33,051 nucleotides of DNA from a virus: IMG/VR virus record IMGVR_UViG_3300048625_000098, positions 1-33,051 of that record, one strand, 5' to 3'. Below the pieces are notes generated by a model. It ran no database searches. It was not told where the DNA came from and was given only the letters and a program-made list of their open reading frames with translations. Position numbers and translations under genes: made by a program. Below are positions 1 to 6,311 of this stretch, in pieces (within the stretch, counting starts at the first letter, position 1; every line of letters starts with the position of its first letter).

Positions 1-127
1 AACTCATCCAATGATCGCACAATGATGTATTCGTATCCGCAATCCCTTGCTTTCTGCTCGAATACCTTTTGGTTTGGTTGCTGTGAATTGCCTTTGATTT
101 TAACCTCCACAAATAAGCCGTGAAATG
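1..127. repeat. 127-bp terminal overlap (left copy)
   Basis: Identical to 32925-33051. An exact repeat of 127 bases at contig ends is what a de Bruijn assembler with a k-mer of 127 leaves on a circular molecule. A coding frame also runs uninterrupted across the join. I read it as an assembly overlap of a circular or circularly permuted genome, not as a biological direct terminal repeat. Confidence 0.93.
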
Positions 128-308
128 TTGAATTTGGCAAAAGGATAAATAGGTCGGCCACACCAGCTTTGACTCCCTCAGCCTTTAATTTAGCGGCCAC
201 AACTTTGTTCCTCCAACCTCCGTTAGCCACTGCAAAAAATTGGTAATTGTTCAAATCTAAATATTTGGCCAAAACAGTTTGCAATCTGTGTTCATGTTCG
301 TTTCTCAT
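1..308 (-). CDS. VRR-NUC domain nuclease, N-terminal part (continues at contig end)
   Basis: ATG at 308-306. When the 127-bp end overlap is collapsed, the frame continues at 32924 and stops at 32807, giving a 141-residue protein. The sequence shows the small phage VRR-NUC pattern: an N-terminal helix (HEHRLQTVLAKYL), NGGWRNKVVAAKLKAEGVKAG, then the PD-(D/E)xK core with Asp in GVADLF, Glu and Lys in LFVEVKIKG, and Gln in QQPNQKVFEQKA. VRR-NUC enzymes are metal-dependent nucleases. Stand-alone phage versions are expected to cut branched or ended DNA during recombination or packaging, but that role is inferred here. It lies between a small membrane protein gene and a run of small unknown genes, and overlaps the next start by ATGA. 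Confidence 0.85.
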   Translation of the reverse strand, partial: MRNEHEHRLQTVLAKYLDLNNYQFFAVANGGWRNKVVAAKLKAEGVKAGVADLFILLPNSTFHGLFVEVKIKGNSQQPNQKVFEQKARDCGYEYIIVRSLDE

Positions 309-355
309 TTTATTTCGTTTTAATCAGGCTATTGCCTTAAATTTTTAAAAATAAA

Positions 356-592
356 TCAGGGTTTACCCTTATGTTTAATTTGAACCAATCCCCTGTGTTC
401 ATCAAAGTAAATCATTTCAAAATCCTCAATCGGTTCAAAGGTATCCATCATAAATGCCTGACTAACTTCTAAACCTTTGGCAATTACTTGTTTTTTGCCA
501 CCATTCTTTGATTTTCTGACCTGATTAATAATAATTAATACAATGCATCCAATCGCAATAATTAAACCATTTAAAATCAATGTCTTTTTCAT
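356..592 (-). CDS. small single-pass membrane protein, unknown function
   Basis: 78 residues. One hydrophobic segment lies at about residues 4-23 (LILNGLIIAIGCIVLIIINQ), followed by a basic stretch (RKSKNGGKK). This predicts a short N-terminal anchor with the remaining roughly 50 residues in the cytoplasm. The C-terminal half (FEPIEDFEMIYFDEHRG) is acidic. No family is recognised. It follows the XRE regulator by 55 bp and precedes the VRR-NUC gene by 47 bp, so all three are probably cotranscribed. The start ATG at 592 is preceded by A/T-rich sequence without a Shine-Dalgarno sequence. Confidence 0.6.
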   Translation of the reverse strand: MKKTLILNGLIIAIGCIVLIIINQVRKSKNGGKKQVIAKGLEVSQAFMMDTFEPIEDFEMIYFDEHRGLVQIKHKGKP

Positions 593-647
593 ATGTCCGT
601 TATTGGTATAAATTACTTGTTTATTTAAAGTCGGAATTTGTACCCTT

Positions 648-854
648 TTACTTAATTATCTGATTAGCATCAATATCCAACATTTTACAAATTCTCAATG
701 CCGTAATCAAATTCGGCACCATTTTACCTGATATCCAATTACACACCGATGAATGGGTGCTGTTTAACTCATCGGCTAATTCATGCCGGCTCATGTTCTT
801 TTTTTCTAATCCTTTCAGCACCAATGTGCCAAATTCTGTTTCGTCTGCTTTCAT
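648..854 (-). CDS. XRE-family helix-turn-helix regulator
   Basis: 68 residues, nearly all one HTH_3 fold: MSRHELADELNSTHSSVCNW forms helices 2-3, with the recognition helix around THSSVCNWISGK, and ALRICKMLDIDANQII is the closing helix. Such proteins bind operators as dimers and repress or activate. The start codon sits only 3 bases after the methyltransferase stop, in the context AAATAACCTATG that is also used by the gene starting at 5186. A tiny XRE protein next to a DNA methyltransferase resembles the controller proteins of restriction-modification loci, but no restriction enzyme is visible. It could equally be an ordinary phage transcriptional switch. Confidence 0.8.
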   Translation of the reverse strand: MKADETEFGTLVLKGLEKKNMSRHELADELNSTHSSVCNWISGKMVPNLITALRICKMLDIDANQIIK

Positions 855-857
855 AGG

Positions 858-1952
858 TTATTTATTTATGTAGTTTAAAATATGTACAATCACATCAACT
901 GTCCATCCGTTTCCTAGCATTTTGTATCGTTGTGAATCTGAAACGTGATTGGTGTAATTATCTTCTACAGTTTGTAATCTTTCACATTCAATGGGAGTTA
1001 ATCTTCTAATTCCACTTAAATTCTCTACGGCATTAGTGTTTCCTGTATCCAAACAATATGTTTTGCCATCTAATCGTGATAATGGGCCACTTCCTCCCTT
1101 TCCTGTTTTCGATGAACGTGGCATTGTGTTATGACAAATAATTAAATCCATATCTGAATGATTACCGCCTGAATTTCCTCCTGCTGTGAAACAACTTGCT
1201 TTGTCTTGATTATTTTTTATTTCTCCATCCTTACTTATTTTAGTAAAATATTGATTTGATAATATATTTGATTTATCTATTATTTTAATTTTTGATATTG
1301 CCTTTTTACTCAAAAAATATCTCTCATCAACTTCGCATTCTAATACATCTTTTAATAAAATACCTTTGTCTTTTGGCTGTTGTATTGTTGATTCTAAATC
1401 ACCAAACAACCCAGATGGGGCCAATCCAATATTTGTCCAATATAATCTTTGGCGATTTTGTGCTGATAACAATGCTGAATTTATCATTATTGGTTTTACT
1501 CCAATTGCTTTGCTCAAAACTTTTTCCCATTTTTCGCCCATCATTACATTTTCAAGCAAAAAATATTTTGGTTTTGTTTCATTCAATAAACGCATATATT
1601 CCCAAAATAAATAAGATTGCCCCTCAAATTCAAATCCCTCTGATTTTAACTGCAAATAATGGTCTAAAGTCAAAATTTCTTGTTCATCCTTTGTTGCCAT
1701 TCCTTTGCGTTTACCTGCAAATGAAAATGATTGGCATGGTGATCCACCAATTAGAATGTCAATTTTTGGCAATGAATATCCATCCACATTCACAACTGAA
1801 CCCAATTATTTCGTATTTGGGAAATTTGCCATTGTTACCTGGATGGCATATTTATCAATTTCAGATGCAAAATAATTTTCTACTTTTATTCCTGCCCTTT
1901 GCAATGCTTGTTGTCCACAGGACATTCCATCAAATAATGATAATACATTCAT
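858..1952 (-). CDS. DNA (cytosine-5) methyltransferase, interrupted by in-frame TAA at codon 49
   Basis: The frame from ATG 1952-1950 encodes 48 residues with motif I (LSLFDGMSCGQQAL) and the motif II/III region (YFASEIDKYAIQVTMANFPNTK). It hits TAA at 1808-1806 and continues in the same frame from TTG 1805 for 315 residues. The second part has motif IV with the catalytic Cys (GGSPCQSFSFAGKRKGM), motif VI (LLENV), motif VIII (NRQRLYWTNIG), a target-recognition region, motif IX (RRLTPIECERLQT) and motif X (MLGNGWTVDVI). It would transfer methyl groups from S-adenosylmethionine to cytosine, probably to protect phage DNA. Relatives usually carry a residue such as Gln at the stop position, so CAA to TAA is the simplest history. 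Reinitiation at the adjacent TTG could yield two complementing chains. Without motif I the second chain alone should be inactive. Confidence 0.85.
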
Positions 1953-1955
1953 AGT

Positions 1956-2708
1956 TTAAATTATTTGTCCGTTTTCATCTAATGTCATATCCATATCAGC
2001 CAATTGATGGCAAAACAATTTGTATGCATCCGCTTTGCATCCTGCTTTCCATAATTCAAAGTCATTGTATTTGGGCCGTAATCGTTTTGATATTTCAACA
2101 CGATCTGATTCTGGGCATTGCCAAATTTCATATTTGACCAAATAATCATATAGGTGTGCCAATCCGCCGGCTGTCCATTCAAATTTTTGCCCTGTTTGAT
2201 CCGCCAATTTTATTCTTTTAACGTATGAATTAACATTTGCAATGGCCAATGCTTTCAATTCATCATCCGTTGGAACAGGTTTGACAATTTCTGGTTCCGG
2301 CTTTTTTACATTCTTTGTTTCCTGCCTTGCATATTCAATGTATGCGTTCATTATCCGGCCAAAATATTCACACGAAAAATTCTCATAGCATTTGCAATCA
2401 GTATTCAATTTGCCTGCAACTGCCATTTCAAATGCAATGGCTATTTCCTCAGGTGTTTGGTTGCCATAATTTGATTTAATAAAGGCTAACAAAACATATT
2501 TTTCCTCATCTGTCGGCATATTTGATCCACGCAGGCCAACCATAAGCATTGCCATACGCAACACCTGTTTTAAGTCATCCTCAGAACGTGTCCTGATGTT
2601 TGGTGTGCTTTGTGCCTTTAATATCAAATTGGCTGTTCCTTTACCAATTTCTAAGGGCTTCAATTCTTGCTGCACTTGTGCCAAGTTTTTCACCGGTTGA
2701 ATTTCCAT
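1956..2708 (-). CDS. conserved phage protein next to the replication initiator, unknown function
   Basis: 250 residues from ATG 2708. I chose this start because residues upstream in the frame are a shadow of the preceding gene and because ATG 2708 has the AACAACA leader seen at two other starts (6311, 6554). The protein is mostly helical and has a Cys pair-rich segment (TDCKCYENFSCEYFGRIMNAY), followed by a Pro/Glu linker (KPEPEIVKPVPTDDEL) and a C-terminal helical half. The layout (helical domain, linker, second helical domain, directly after a DUF4373-like initiator) fits a helicase loader or replisome organiser. That is an inference from position only, and no catalytic motif is visible. 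It ends 3 bases before the methyltransferase start. Confidence 0.7.
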   Translation of the reverse strand: MEIQPVKNLAQVQQELKPLEIGKGTANLILKAQSTPNIRTRSEDDLKQVLRMAMLMVGLRGSNMPTDEEKYVLLAFIKSNYGNQTPEEIAIAFEMAVAGKLNTDCKCYENFSCEYFGRIMNAYIEYARQETKNVKKPEPEIVKPVPTDDELKALAIANVNSYVKRIKLADQTGQKFEWTAGGLAHLYDYLVKYEIWQCPESDRVEISKRLRPKYNDFELWKAGCKADAYKLFCHQLADMDMTLDENGQII

Positions 2709-3327
2709 TGTTGTTGAATTTATTTTTGTTTGCCATCCATGTGCTAATACGCCTGCTAATATCAAAGAATTTTTCTGATTGCCATCTTTCTTTGCCTTTT
2801 GCGTTTTTCTCAGTCCAATAAGATTTGAAATTTTCAAATTCTGATCCTAGTGTTTGAACGTGTGGTGACAACAGGTCACTAAACAATTTTTCTTTTACTA
2901 TTATTTCATTTTCTTTTATTTCATTTACTTTACTTTCCTTTCCTTTGTTGAACGGTCGTTGAACGGTTGTTGAAATTCGTTTTTCTGCTGATGCTTTCCC
3001 GGCCAATTTGCGTTGTTCCTTCATTCGGAAATATGGTTCCAAATACACCAACATTTTTGGCGAAAAGAATTTGTGTTCCTCATCAATTTCAAATAATTCG
3101 TATTTGATAATTGTCGTTCTAATTTTGGTTTCAGATACCCCAAATTCATCTGATAACAAATCCAAGTCATCCATTGGGTACATCAAATCCTGTTGCTCTC
3201 TTAGTGTTTCTAATAGCATAAAATAAATGCCATATCCTTCAACTCCTAGTTCCCTGCGTAATCGCCTAATTTTTCGATCGTGTCGTGCATTACAGAAATG
3301 CGGGAAATAAAATGCCTCTTTTTCCAT
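2641..3327 (-). CDS. replication initiator-like protein (DUF4373 / Lin1244-Lin1753-type N-terminus)
   Basis: 228 residues. Residues 1-100 carry the pattern typical of Bacteroidota and Firmicute phage DUF4373 proteins: EAFYFPHFCNARHD, then KIRRLRRELGVEGYGIYFML, a winged-helix-like region and the LEPYFRMKEQRKLAGKASAEKR stretch. A Lys/Glu-rich linker follows, then a C-terminal part with FKSYWTEKNAKGKERWQ and SRRISTWMANKNKF, which resembles the C-termini of DnaD/replisome-organiser type proteins. It most likely binds the origin or loads the replicative helicase, although no origin repeats are obvious inside it. Its 3' end overlaps the next start by 68 bases. It begins 1 base after the 62-residue gene, behind the structured RNA/terminator. 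Confidence 0.75.
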   Translation of the reverse strand: MEKEAFYFPHFCNARHDRKIRRLRRELGVEGYGIYFMLLETLREQQDLMYPMDDLDLLSDEFGVSETKIRTTIIKYELFEIDEEHKFFSPKMLVYLEPYFRMKEQRKLAGKASAEKRISTTVQRPFNKGKESKVNEIKENEIIVKEKLFSDLLSPHVQTLGSEFENFKSYWTEKNAKGKERWQSEKFFDISRRISTWMANKNKFNNNGNSTGEKLGTSAARIEALRNW

Positions 3328-3328
3328 T

Positions 3329-3517
3329 TTAATTTTTATTTAATATACACCAATTAAAAAAATCCATATCTGTTTGAGAATTTTGATATTCAGGATACCA
3401 TTTTTCCATAACAATTATATAAACACTATTTGGTGTGCACATATTACTGCTAGGATTTGCTATTTTATAAAGATTGTCTGATACTTTTAATAATTCATTT
3501 TGTGTTAAATATTCCAT
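3329..3517 (-). CDS. small protein of unknown function
   Basis: 62 residues, no recognised family, no membrane segment. It has several aromatic residues and three cysteines (SSNMCTPNSVY, FFNWCILNKN). Its ATG lies only 8 bases after the oligo-U run of the preceding terminator hairpin. It can therefore only be transcribed by read-through of, or regulated passage through, that structure, and it is the first gene of the replication block. The stop is 1 base from the next start, which indicates translational coupling. Confidence 0.55.
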   Translation of the reverse strand: MEYLTQNELLKVSDNLYKIANPSSNMCTPNSVYIIVMEKWYPEYQNSQTDMDFFNWCILNKN

Positions 3518-3524
3518 TTTTTTT

Positions 3525-3564
3525 AAAAAAAAAGCCTGAATGCGTAGGAGTGCAAACAGGCTTT
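3525..3564 (-). terminator. rho-independent terminator (hairpin 2 of the structured RNA)
   Basis: Perfect 8-bp stem AAAGCCTG/CAGGCTTT with an 18-base loop, followed on the minus strand by a run of about nine T. It lies between the end of the early operon (stop at 3636) and the first gene of the replication block (start 3517). Confidence 0.75.
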
Positions 3565-3620
3565 GTGGTTCTTAAACCCAATTAATCACCGGAAAACTCC
3601 TACCCTTTCCGCTGATTATG
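3525..3620 (-). ncRNA. structured RNA: two hairpins with complementary loops, ending in a terminator
   Basis: Minus-strand reading. Hairpin 1 pairs 3618-3613 with 3588-3583 and 3611-3606 with 3595-3590 (one C-C mismatch), with loop 3605-3596 containing GTAGGAGT. A short GGTT/AACC hairpin may form in the linker. Hairpin 2 is a perfect 8-bp stem (AAAGCCTG/CAGGCTTT, 3564-3557 with 3538-3531) with an 18-base loop containing ACTCCTAC and a following T-run. The two loop octamers are exactly complementary, so a kissing-loop fold or an alternative pairing is possible. A TATATTTG -7 box at 3631-3624 would start an RNA right at the foot of hairpin 1, about 95 nt long. It may act as a small RNA or as an attenuator for the replication genes. 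No known RNA family was recognised. Confidence 0.6.
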
Positions 3621-3623
3621 ACA

Positions 3624-3631
3624 CAAATATA
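3624..3631 (-). promoter_or_regulatory. putative -7 box (TATATTTG) for the structured RNA
   Basis: Exact match to the Bacteroidota -7 consensus TAnnTTTG. No clear TTTG/TTG lies at the usual distance upstream, so the -33 element is weak or absent. The box would place the transcription start at about 3620, just before hairpin 1. Confidence 0.45.
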
Positions 3632-3635
3632 ATAA

Positions 3636-3911
3636 TTAAATCATAATCACACCCTTTAATGGCTTAAATTTAAACAGGTTGCCATATTGCGGATGTTCCA
3701 ATACAAATTTTCTTGCGTAATGTGGTGCCATATTATTGTTCACCTTAAATGGATCATTGTTTGACCTGAATGAATATTCAAAACGCATTTGCTCAAATAT
3801 GTACTTTGAACCAATCTGTCTGCGACCTTCTTTTGCCATTCTGATTGCAATCATTTTGTACAACTCATAGATGTGTTTGTTGCTTTGGTCGTATTGCTGA
3901 AAGTTTACCAT
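3636..3911 (-). CDS. conserved small phage protein, unknown function
   Basis: 91 residues. It has the pattern of a widespread small phage protein family found near replication and recombination genes: NKHIYELYKMIAIRMAKEG, IGSKYIFEQMRFEYSFRS, then FKVNNNMAPHYARKFVLEHP ahead of a basic end. No enzymatic motif is visible. The Arg/Lys/Tyr-rich helical character suggests nucleic-acid contact, which is only a guess. It is the last gene of the early operon before the structured RNA and terminator. Confidence 0.7.
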   Translation of the reverse strand: MVNFQQYDQSNKHIYELYKMIAIRMAKEGRRQIGSKYIFEQMRFEYSFRSNNDPFKVNNNMAPHYARKFVLEHPQYGNLFKFKPLKGVIMI

Positions 3912-4026
3912 AATTATGTGATTTTGGGTGAATCAAATTTAATTTCTTGTAATTACTTTGTAATTCTTTGGCGATATGCGACCAAACCTGATTGAACGTA
4001 TATCCTAACTCATTTGTTTTTTCCAT
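3865..4026 (-). CDS. possible small ORF overlapping the next gene
   Basis: 53 codons from ATG 4026 (MEKTNELGYTFNQVWSHIAK...). It overlaps the preceding 36-residue gene by 17 bases and the following gene by 47 bases. The N-terminal 37 residues look protein-like and fill an otherwise empty gap. The tail is out-of-frame sequence of the next gene. No family is recognised and it may not be translated. Confidence 0.3.
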   Translation of the reverse strand: MEKTNELGYTFNQVWSHIAKELQSNYKKLNLIHPKSHNYGKLSAIRPKQQTHL

Positions 4027-4120
4027 CTTTAACCATATTTAAAATTGCCCCTAATATCGTAAAAAACATCTGGGCACAAGTCCAATAAAAAACCAAATTT
4101 ATTTTGTCATCAATGCTCAT
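4010..4120 (-). CDS. 36-residue single-pass membrane miniprotein
   Basis: ATG 4120 overlaps the upstream stop as ATGA, a typical translational-coupling arrangement. The sequence reads MSIDDKINLVFYWTCAQMFF and continues with a hydrophobic stretch (TILGAILNMV) and a basic tail (KDGKNK). The hydrophobic core of about 20 residues predicts one membrane pass. It is one of three predicted 36-residue membrane miniproteins in this genome (see 6201-6311 and 31360-31470). Function unknown. Confidence 0.5.
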   Translation of the reverse strand: MSIDDKINLVFYWTCAQMFFTILGAILNMVKDGKNK

Positions 4121-4386
4121 TTCTTTACGTATCTAATTATTGACATTATAGGTATTCCAATCAATCTGCGTTCCGGATCGGGATGCTTGAAAAACAAAGT
4201 CCGGTTCCCATCTGTTGCGTGATCCAATGTGGATTTCAAAAATAAAACCTGATTTCCCAATCGGTATTCAAGTTCATACACGGCCCCAATTTCGACATCC
4301 CTGTGCTTTAAATTTGCCGTAGCAACGGAATATATTGCTTTCAATTCTCCGTGCCTTGTGGTGTAACTATCAACGATTTTTCTCAT
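4117..4386 (-). CDS. small early protein of unknown function
   Basis: 89 residues. It is a likely beta-rich compact domain (GAVYELEYRLGNQVLFLKS, RTLFFKHPDPERRLIGIP) with basic termini. No family is recognised and no membrane segment is seen. It starts 2 bases after the SSB-like gene and ends in an ATGA overlap with a membrane miniprotein gene, so it is part of the tightly packed early operon. Confidence 0.6.
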   Translation of the reverse strand: MRKIVDSYTTRHGELKAIYSVATANLKHRDVEIGAVYELEYRLGNQVLFLKSTLDHATDGNRTLFFKHPDPERRLIGIPIMSIIRYVKK

Positions 4387-4388
4387 GG

Positions 4389-4700
4389 TTAAAATGGAAG
4401 TTCAGATGGATCATCGATTGGATTCACTTCACGTTGGATTGGCTGTGCCGGTGCTGATTGTGCCGGTTGATCCAAGATTTTCAACAATTTAAAATTTCCA
4501 ACGATTGGCAATTTCAAACCTGATTCACGTTCCTCCTTTGTCGTGTTCTGTTTTACAAATCCATTGTTTTCATACTGATCCGGTGTATCTGTCAAAACAC
4601 CTGTGATGTCCAAATACTTTGCCCCTGTCTTTTGGCTTTCAAATATGCGTGATTTGTCGATTTTTGAAAGGTCAATTTTAATGCTTACTAAACGTGCCAT
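4389..4700 (-). CDS. single-stranded DNA-binding-like protein with acidic C-terminal tip
   Basis: 103 residues. The body (residues 1-75) begins with strand-like segments (LVSIKIDLSKID, AKYLDITGVLTD, LPIVGNFKLLKIL). A Pro/Ala/Gln linker follows, ending in DDPSELPF. That C-terminus closely resembles the acidic tip (DDDIPF type) that bacterial SSBs use to recruit recombination and repair proteins. The body does not match the classical OB-fold signature by eye, so it is probably a divergent phage SSB or an SSB-tail mimic. Its position, one gene from ERF, supports a role in recombination. Start ATG 4700 follows the preceding stop by 21 bases. Confidence 0.65.
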   Translation of the reverse strand: MARLVSIKIDLSKIDKSRIFESQKTGAKYLDITGVLTDTPDQYENNGFVKQNTTKEERESGLKLPIVGNFKLLKILDQPAQSAPAQPIQREVNPIDDPSELPF

Positions 4701-4721
4701 TTGTTTTTTTATTTAGATTGT

Positions 4722-5186
4722 TTATTTAATTACTTTTTTGATTGTGGTTGTGGATGTCTTTGATGGTGGATAAAAATCCATCAATTCACCTGTTTCCTCA
4801 TCCAATGTGGATGTCTTTGATTTCAATGCTTTGCAAAATGCCTCCACATCCTTTTGTTTCTCTTTTAGGCGATCAATTTCAAATTGCAATTTGCACCACG
4901 ATTCCGTTTCTGAATAATCGTATTTTACACCACCCTCCATTTCTGAAAAGTCCACACCAAATGCAGATAATTTGCTGTCCTTATTTTGCCGTAAATCAAC
5001 AAATAAATGCTCTTTGATGTGTTTGTCCATCTCTGATGCCAACAATTGAAATTTGGCCAATTGTGCCGCCAATTTCACGGTGTTGATTGAATCTGCGTTG
5101 GCCATAAATGATTCAGCCATCTGTGCAATTTCTTTTTTGCTTAAATCTAGGATTTGGCCATCAACGGCCATCAATTCGTTTTTCAT
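4722..5186 (-). CDS. conserved phage protein in the ERF/SSB operon, unknown function
   Basis: 154 residues, largely helical, with a central Trp-containing segment (GGVKYDYSETESWCKLQFEI) followed by a charged coiled-coil-like helix (RLKEKQKDVEAFCKALKSK) and a Ser/Thr/Lys-rich end. No catalytic motif is seen. Its location between ERF and the SSB-like protein suggests an accessory role in annealing or recombination. The start ATG 5186 has the AAATAACCTATG context shared with the XRE gene. Confidence 0.65.
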   Translation of the reverse strand: MKNELMAVDGQILDLSKKEIAQMAESFMANADSINTVKLAAQLAKFQLLASEMDKHIKEHLFVDLRQNKDSKLSAFGVDFSEMEGGVKYDYSETESWCKLQFEIDRLKEKQKDVEAFCKALKSKTSTLDEETGELMDFYPPSKTSTTTIKKVIK

Positions 5187-5197
5187 AGGTTATTTGA

Positions 5198-5809
5198 TTA
5201 TTTGATTGTTAATTCTGCTTTTCTGTGGTTGAATAATTGCTGTATTTCCTTATTTGCTTTTGCCTCATCGGTTAAATTATTCCATTTGAACTTTAAATCA
5301 TCCATTGTTTTTGATCCATTTACAAAATCAATTAATTCTTTGAACTCTTTGTCAAATTGCGATAATGCCGGCATTCCTGTTTTGGCCTGTGGCTTTGATT
5401 CCTGCGATTTGCCGTGATCATTTGTTGCATCTGAATCCTTTGTGTCATCGATGGCAAATAATCCGTTTAATGCGTACTTTCTTGCGTAACTAGATGCAGC
5501 CCCTGTAATCTGTGATCCATCCATTCCCTTTTTGGTTTCTTCTTCACGTGCCAATCCTATTGAACTAAATGTTTGTTTGCCATTTGTTAATTCAGCAACC
5601 GATTTGATATACCAACGGCCCTCAGCAAAAATTAAATCATCTGTCAATGTAATCGCAAACCCCATTGGATTAACAACCTTTTTGACTGCCTCCAAAATAT
5701 CCTCTGCTGATCTGTAATGGTATTTACCAAATGAATTGAATTGCCCTTTGGGTGCCTTTAATTTTGCCTGTATTTCGGCTAATGGGTTATTTTGTTTTTC
5801 CTGATTCAT
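5198..5809 (-). CDS. erf: ERF-family single-strand annealing protein
   Basis: 203 residues. ERF hallmarks are visible. The N-terminal motif GQFNSFGKYHYRSAEDILEA is present, then a central beta region (GFAITLTDDLIFAEGRWYIK) and the conserved block containing TGAASSYARKYALNGLFAID, followed by DDTKDSDATN. A low-complexity linker leads to a C-terminal helical part. ERF proteins anneal complementary single strands and drive phage recombination and circularisation, working with SSB. It overlaps the preceding gene by 23 bases. An SSB-like gene two positions downstream completes the expected module. Confidence 0.93.
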   Translation of the reverse strand: MNQEKQNNPLAEIQAKLKAPKGQFNSFGKYHYRSAEDILEAVKKVVNPMGFAITLTDDLIFAEGRWYIKSVAELTNGKQTFSSIGLAREEETKKGMDGSQITGAASSYARKYALNGLFAIDDTKDSDATNDHGKSQESKPQAKTGMPALSQFDKEFKELIDFVNGSKTMDDLKFKWNNLTDEAKANKEIQQLFNHRKAELTIK

Positions 5810-5993
5810 CGTATAATTGTTTTGAAATTCGGTTGATTGATTCCCACATTAGGGGATAATTTAATTTTCTTGAAATGGCCATTTGCACATTGTGCGATTC
5901 CCATTTGTCTTTGCGTGGTGGCTGAATGCCTCTTTTGTTTAAATCCTCAGCCACCATTCGGTGCAATTCACCTGCGTTAATTTTTACCCTCAT
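5787..5993 (-). CDS. small basic protein of unknown function
   Basis: 68 residues, basic and helical (ELHRMVAEDLNKRGIQPPRK, then a Trp-containing segment and NRISKQLYDE). No family is recognised. The charge and its place directly upstream of ERF with a 23-base overlap suggest a DNA-related early function, unproven. It overlaps the previous gene by 17 bases. Confidence 0.6.
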   Translation of the reverse strand: MRVKINAGELHRMVAEDLNKRGIQPPRKDKWESHNVQMAISRKLNYPLMWESINRISKQLYDESGKTK

Positions 5994-6189
5994 ATCTTTT
6001 CTCTAAATTCTTTTTATATTTCTGTTCCAACATATCCTGCATGGATTCAAATTCTTCCGTGCCGATTTCTTTGCCAACATTATTGGTCAATTCGTTTTGG
6101 ATAAATTTTCCAAGTTCATCCGTGCTGTTGAATGATTTGGTCACGGTGTAATATCCTGCGTGATCTTTGAATGTGATTTTGTAAACCAT
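5977..6189 (-). CDS. small early protein of unknown function
   Basis: 70 residues from ATG 6189 (MVYKITFKDHAGYYTVTKSF...). I preferred this start to the ATG at 6237 because the longer version overlaps a membrane miniprotein ending at 6201 and adds residues unlike the rest. The core looks like a short beta hairpin plus charged helices (DELGKFIQNEL, EFESMQDMLEQKYKKNLEKR). No family is recognised. Confidence 0.6.
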   Translation of the reverse strand: MVYKITFKDHAGYYTVTKSFNSTDELGKFIQNELTNNVGKEIGTEEFESMQDMLEQKYKKNLEKRYEGKN

Positions 6190-6200
6190 TGCCGTAGTGA

Positions 6201-6311
6201 TTAAATGTTGCCAACGATGTACATGATTTTCACACATATTGCACCGGCTGTCAAACAGATGATCAAACCTGCAATGTCATTTTTGTCGATTGTTTTTAAT
6301 AGATTCCACAT
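6201..6311 (-). CDS. 36-residue single-pass membrane miniprotein
   Basis: ATG 6311 is preceded by AACAACAACAATT, the same leader as the gene starting at 6554. The sequence begins MWNLLKTIDKND and has a hydrophobic segment (IAGLIICLTAGAICV) with a short tail (KIMYIVGNI). It predicts one membrane pass. Function unknown. Its size matches two other miniproteins here (4010-4120, 31360-31470). Confidence 0.5.
   Translation of the reverse strand: MWNLLKTIDKNDIAGLIICLTAGAICVKIMYIVGNI

Noticed and set aside
1-127. Biological 127-bp direct terminal repeat
   Set aside because: The length equals a common assembly k-mer and a gene reads straight through the join; circular overlap is simpler.
252-259. 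TAGATTTG -7-like box within the VRR-NUC gene
   Set aside because: Inside a coding region with no -33 and no gene start nearby; chance match in A/T-rich DNA.
309-355. GGCAATAGCC mini-hairpin in the gap before VRR-NUC
   Set aside because: Three-base stem without a T-run; not a credible terminator.
1806-1808. Reassignment of TAA as a sense codon to explain the methyltransferase break
   Set aside because: TAA is used as the terminal stop of many other genes here (for example at 30842 and 31470), so recoding is not tenable.
1292-1954. Plus-strand ORF of 220 codons opposite the methyltransferase
   Set aside because: Its product is a hydrophobic, low-complexity mirror of the minus-strand enzyme, which has all catalytic motifs; no start context or family support.
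2709-2837. Longer N-terminus of the gene at 1956-2708
   Set aside because: These codons are an out-of-frame reading of the initiator gene 3' end; ATG 2708 has a repeated leader.
6190-6237. Longer N-terminus of the gene at 5977-6189
   Set aside because: The extension overlaps the membrane miniprotein gene in another frame and does not resemble the rest of the protein.
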